Assembly: GCA_016169945.1 (NCBI GenBank)
Contig: JADLSH010000368.1
Coordinates: forward strand, 186,001 to 250,000
Direction of reading: 5' to 3'
DNA length: 64,000 bases
Source of the DNA: Trachythela sp. YZ-2020
Taxonomy: Eukaryota > Cnidaria > Anthozoa > Malacalcyonacea > Clavulariidae
The position numbers and the translations under genes are program-made. Position 1 is the first letter of the stretch. Every line of letters starts with the position of its first letter. Positions 61,274-64,000 of this stretch are shown here, piece after piece. The notes under the pieces are model-generated. The model saw only the letters and a list, made by a program, of their open reading frames with translations, ran no database searches and was not told where the DNA came from.

Positions 61274-61476
61274 GAAGTGATGACATTCCTCCTCTTGGCT
61301 TCATACCCATGCCATCTATACGATTTTGGGAAGATGTTCGTCCAAGATCAAATACCTGTGACACGACCCTTTACCTTCCTCTTTTCCCCAACTCAAAGGA
61401 TGTATGGGAGTATGAAATGTTCAAGGAGAAAATGGATGATGGAATTCTAAATTCTCCATCTTTTGGGATCCCATAA
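61274..61476 (+). CDS. Orphan last exon of a HECT-type ubiquitin ligase domain
   Basis: After an acceptor (TTGCCACAG) the frame SDDIPPLGFIPMPSIRFWED continues to RSNTCDTTLYLPLFPNSKDV and FKEKMDDGILNSPSFGIP, then TAA at 61474. This is the C-terminal end of a HECT C-lobe: IPPLGF, the catalytic cysteine in the NTC word, LYLP, and the NSPSFG end. The order resembles G2E3-like and repeat-associated HECT proteins of cnidarians. No upstream exon was found between here and KNTC1, where a stack of hAT elements now lies, so it may be a gene remnant or part of a gene broken up by insertions. Confidence 0.7.
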
Positions 61477-62307
61477 AAGCTGCACAAATTGATACCATGA
61501 AACCAAAGTATGAATTTTATGCTAAAATCAGTTACTTTTATTGACACTGACACTTGATTAGTTCCACGTGACATTAGTCGAACGTTTTGGTTAGTTAAAA
61601 AATTGCAGTCGAACATCAAATTGATGGACATTCTATGCAGCGACATCACTATAGTAGACCTATTTTATAATTACGTCAAACGCAGATAAACACTGCTCCA
61701 GCTGTTGCCGTAAAGGCGATGTTACACAAAACAATTTTTAACAATTCACAATTCAAATCGTTGCTGAGCCAATAGAATTTCATAACATTATTTGCGTTGC
61801 AAATTGTCGCTGAAAATTATCCCGTGAGATAGTGCGTCTTAACTTAAAAGTGTCTACCCGTGTTTGACGTCATTAACGGAAGCTTATTGAAGTTTACCTA
61901 ACGTTGAAATCATTTTTTGCTGTTCGTTTAATTTGCATATAGGCGTTTAATAATCTTTTATAAAATATCACAAAATTATCAAATATAAATCATTGACAAC
62001 GTAAGCCCAGTAAAGGTGCAGGGCAAAATATACGCCACAATATCACAAGATGTGATGTAGCCCCACCCCAGGCACACGCAGCAATCAGACCAAGGAGCGA
62101 ATAATTCAAAACAGCCGCCCGTGCTAACTGACAAAAATATCCGCTGTTAAACAACTAAATCATCGATCCAATCACGACATCTGTCCGTGCTAGCTGAATA
62201 TGAGAAATCTCGATCCAACCACAACATCCGCCCGTGCAAGATGTTGCAATTGGATCAAAGACATGAGCGTTACACTGCCCCGCCAGTGTAACTAAACAGA
62301 TTAAGAC
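61477..62307. other. Non-coding stretch between HECT exon and DIRS element
   Basis: A loose direct repeat near 62160-62260 (ATCGATCCAATCACGACATC then CTCGATCCAACCACAACATC, each with CCGTGC) may belong to the 3' end of the DIRS-type element. Nothing else was recognised. Confidence 0.45.
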
Positions 62308-64000
62308 TTAGGTAGAAAAATTTGAAATACGTATGTATTTGTGGAAGGCATTGGATTTCCATCAGCCGATTTGGGCATCAGACATACCATGTTTAGCTGC
62401 ATATGAGGCAGCACCGATACGAAAACTGTGTCCTTTATACCTTGCCGGGTCAAGACCGCAATGCTTTATCGTCAGAGCCAAATAGTTGGAGAAACAATCA
62501 CGTGTTATAGGGCGGCCAGTATTATCTAAAAACAGGACCCCAGGGAGGCTTCCTCGCAAGGATAAATAATGAAGCACCAACTTAACAGGACAATGTACCT
62601 GTTGGGGTAAGATATGAATTGAGAAGGGTCGTTGATTATAGCTATGTTTATATTGATAAAAAGTTAGGGTAAGATGTGTTATTTGACCCTTTGTATTGAA
62701 TTCTTAGATAATTGATTGATCTGCAATGGCATGGGAAGACTAGGCTTAGACGAGGTAATTTCCCCAATTCGTAGAAATCCAAAAAATGCCTAGACGCACA
62801 TAGCTCAAAATAGGCTTACTTCGTAATAAGTTGGTAAAACTACCCCAGCGAGATCAATAAGTTTGTGAGGAATTTGTAGGGTTATGGGAAGCCGAACATC
62901 AAGTCGATGTCCCAATTTCCCATACCCCTTCAGCATTTGTATAATATAAAACATTTTTGTAGGGTCTGGAACACCATATAACTTGTGAGAATAACCTAAT
63001 GCAGACACATAGGTATTAACTGTTGATGGCGCATAATTTTGGTTGAACAAATGTGCAATAAATAAAGCCAGTGTACCTGGACATACGGGAAAGTTAAATC
63101 GTGCAGATTGAAAGACAGAGTGGTGAAAAAGGCAAAAAGCTCGAATAATTTCCATGCTCTGTGATAGGTGGGTTTTGAAGAAGGTTGTAAACTGGAAGTG
63201 ATGAGAGTCTTCACTACATTTGCCAGTTCTGAGGCAACAAATGTTGTGGGATCACGGTTGGTTGGGGGTCCGTCTGCAGTGGAACAAGTTGACAAAAAAT
63301 GTGGACCTGTAACCGAGACAATGAGTCAGCTAACTTATTTTTGACGCCTGGAATGTGTTTGGCCTTGAACAAGACGTTGCATTTTAAACAGATAAGGACC
63401 ATCTTCCGCACGAAAAACATTAGGGTCTTATCCCGGCAGGTTTGTTTGTTAATAACTGAAACCAGAGCTTCGTTATCAGTGAAAAATAAAATAAAATGGA
63501 CTGGTTTTGCATATGTTGACCCCAAAGGTAGAGACTTAGCACGATAGGATAGAATTCCAATACCGCAATATTGTAAGGTTAACCAATTGTTAGGCCACGC
63601 CCCATAGCACCAGTGATTGCCAAAAATAGCCCCAAAACCTAAGCTACCAGCTGCATCCGTATAAAGATTTAACTGGGGTGAAGTATTCCAATTATCATCT
63701 AAGAAAAAGCTTTTCTCATTAAATTCCACTAAACATTTTTGCCAAACATCAAGATCTGCTTTAACTTCTTTATTCAGGCGAACAAAATGGTGGGGAGCAC
63801 GCAAACCTATTGTAAGGTCAATGAGACGACGTAGGAACGCTCGACCTGGTGAAACTACAGCACATGCAAAATTGAGCAACCCACAAAGGGATTGCACCTC
63901 TTTAAGTGTGAGCTTTCTACGACGCAAAAAATTCTGAAATTAAATTAGTAGCTTTCTCTAATTTATCCAAGGGGAGGCGAGCTTCCATTTCAATGGTGTT
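62308..64000 (-). pseudogene. DIRS-type retrotransposon, 3' half (RT end, RNase H, tyrosine recombinase), broken
   Basis: The minus strand, entering from outside the window, reads the end of a reverse transcriptase (IEMEARLPLDKLEKATNL, LTLKEVQSLCGLLNFACAVV). It continues with RNase H (LYTDAAGSLGFGAIF, FTDNEALVSVINKQ, KHIPGVKNKLADSLSR). A tyrosine recombinase follows: an N-terminal SAM-like part (APSTVNTYVSALGYSHKLYG) and a catalytic part (GHSFRIGAASYAAKHGMSD, then WKSNAFHKYIRIS with the likely tyrosine). RT-RNaseH plus tyrosine recombinase and no integrase defines the DIRS order. Frame changes occur near 63930, 63080-63150 and 62800, and an in-frame TGA stands where the G-R-W motif is expected near 62360. 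It is therefore inactive as read. Confidence 0.88.

Overview
The window looks like animal nuclear DNA, most likely from a cnidarian. It is AT-rich and intron-bearing, with almost no dense coding, and it is packed with eukaryotic transposons (hAT, Harbinger-like and TTAA elements, Penelope, DIRS, non-LTR). The one clear cellular gene is KNTC1/ROD, a kinetochore protein. The RecQ-like helicase and the DUF6589/ankyrin protein belong to families I know as abundant in anthozoan genomes. The assignment to Cnidaria is inference, and no species is claimed. Layout: 1-1000 is a near-perfect palindrome that may run off the left edge. 1001-6800 is mostly anonymous, with a small palindrome at 1867-2008 and a ~290 bp tandem duplication at 3056-3620. 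6802-10370 and 11389-15293 are two diverged copies of one 3.6-3.9 kb segment, each with an inner Harbinger-like MITE and a ~0.6 kb inverted-repeat element; only the second copy carries a 208 bp CTCCTCCGCAG MITE. 16951-21283 is a composite with ~290 bp terminal inverted repeats, holding a dead non-LTR retrotransposon and a 1.7 kb palindrome with a broken PDTDV-type gene. The centre of the window is a 16,762 bp DNA transposon at 22299-39060. Its 145 bp terminal inverted repeats look identical, and a perfect 9 bp target duplication (TGCAATAAC) lies in a CAAC-rich simple repeat. It carries two convergent multi-exon genes whose splice phases agree: a zinc finger plus RecQ-like helicase (+ strand) and a DUF6589-type transposase candidate with inserted ankyrin repeats (- strand). 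A 9.5 kb intron of the helicase gene holds a hAT MITE and an 8.6 kb foldback-like element. The foldback-like element has inverted arrays of a 31 bp higher-order minisatellite around a core that contains a protein kinase first-exon fragment. 41481-42885 is a hAT-like element. 44732-46178 holds two head-to-head Penelope GIY-YIG endonuclease ends. 48483-49790 is a TTAA element. 50598-57297 is a full-length KNTC1 reading frame with no introns but four frame changes. 58601-60283 is a nested stack of hAT-like elements, followed by a hAT MITE (60296-60936) and a lone HECT-ligase last exon (61274-61476). 62308-64000 is the 3' half of a broken DIRS-type retrotransposon. Several frames break by single-base changes in or near homopolymers, so residual assembly indels and real decay cannot be told apart from the sequence alone.
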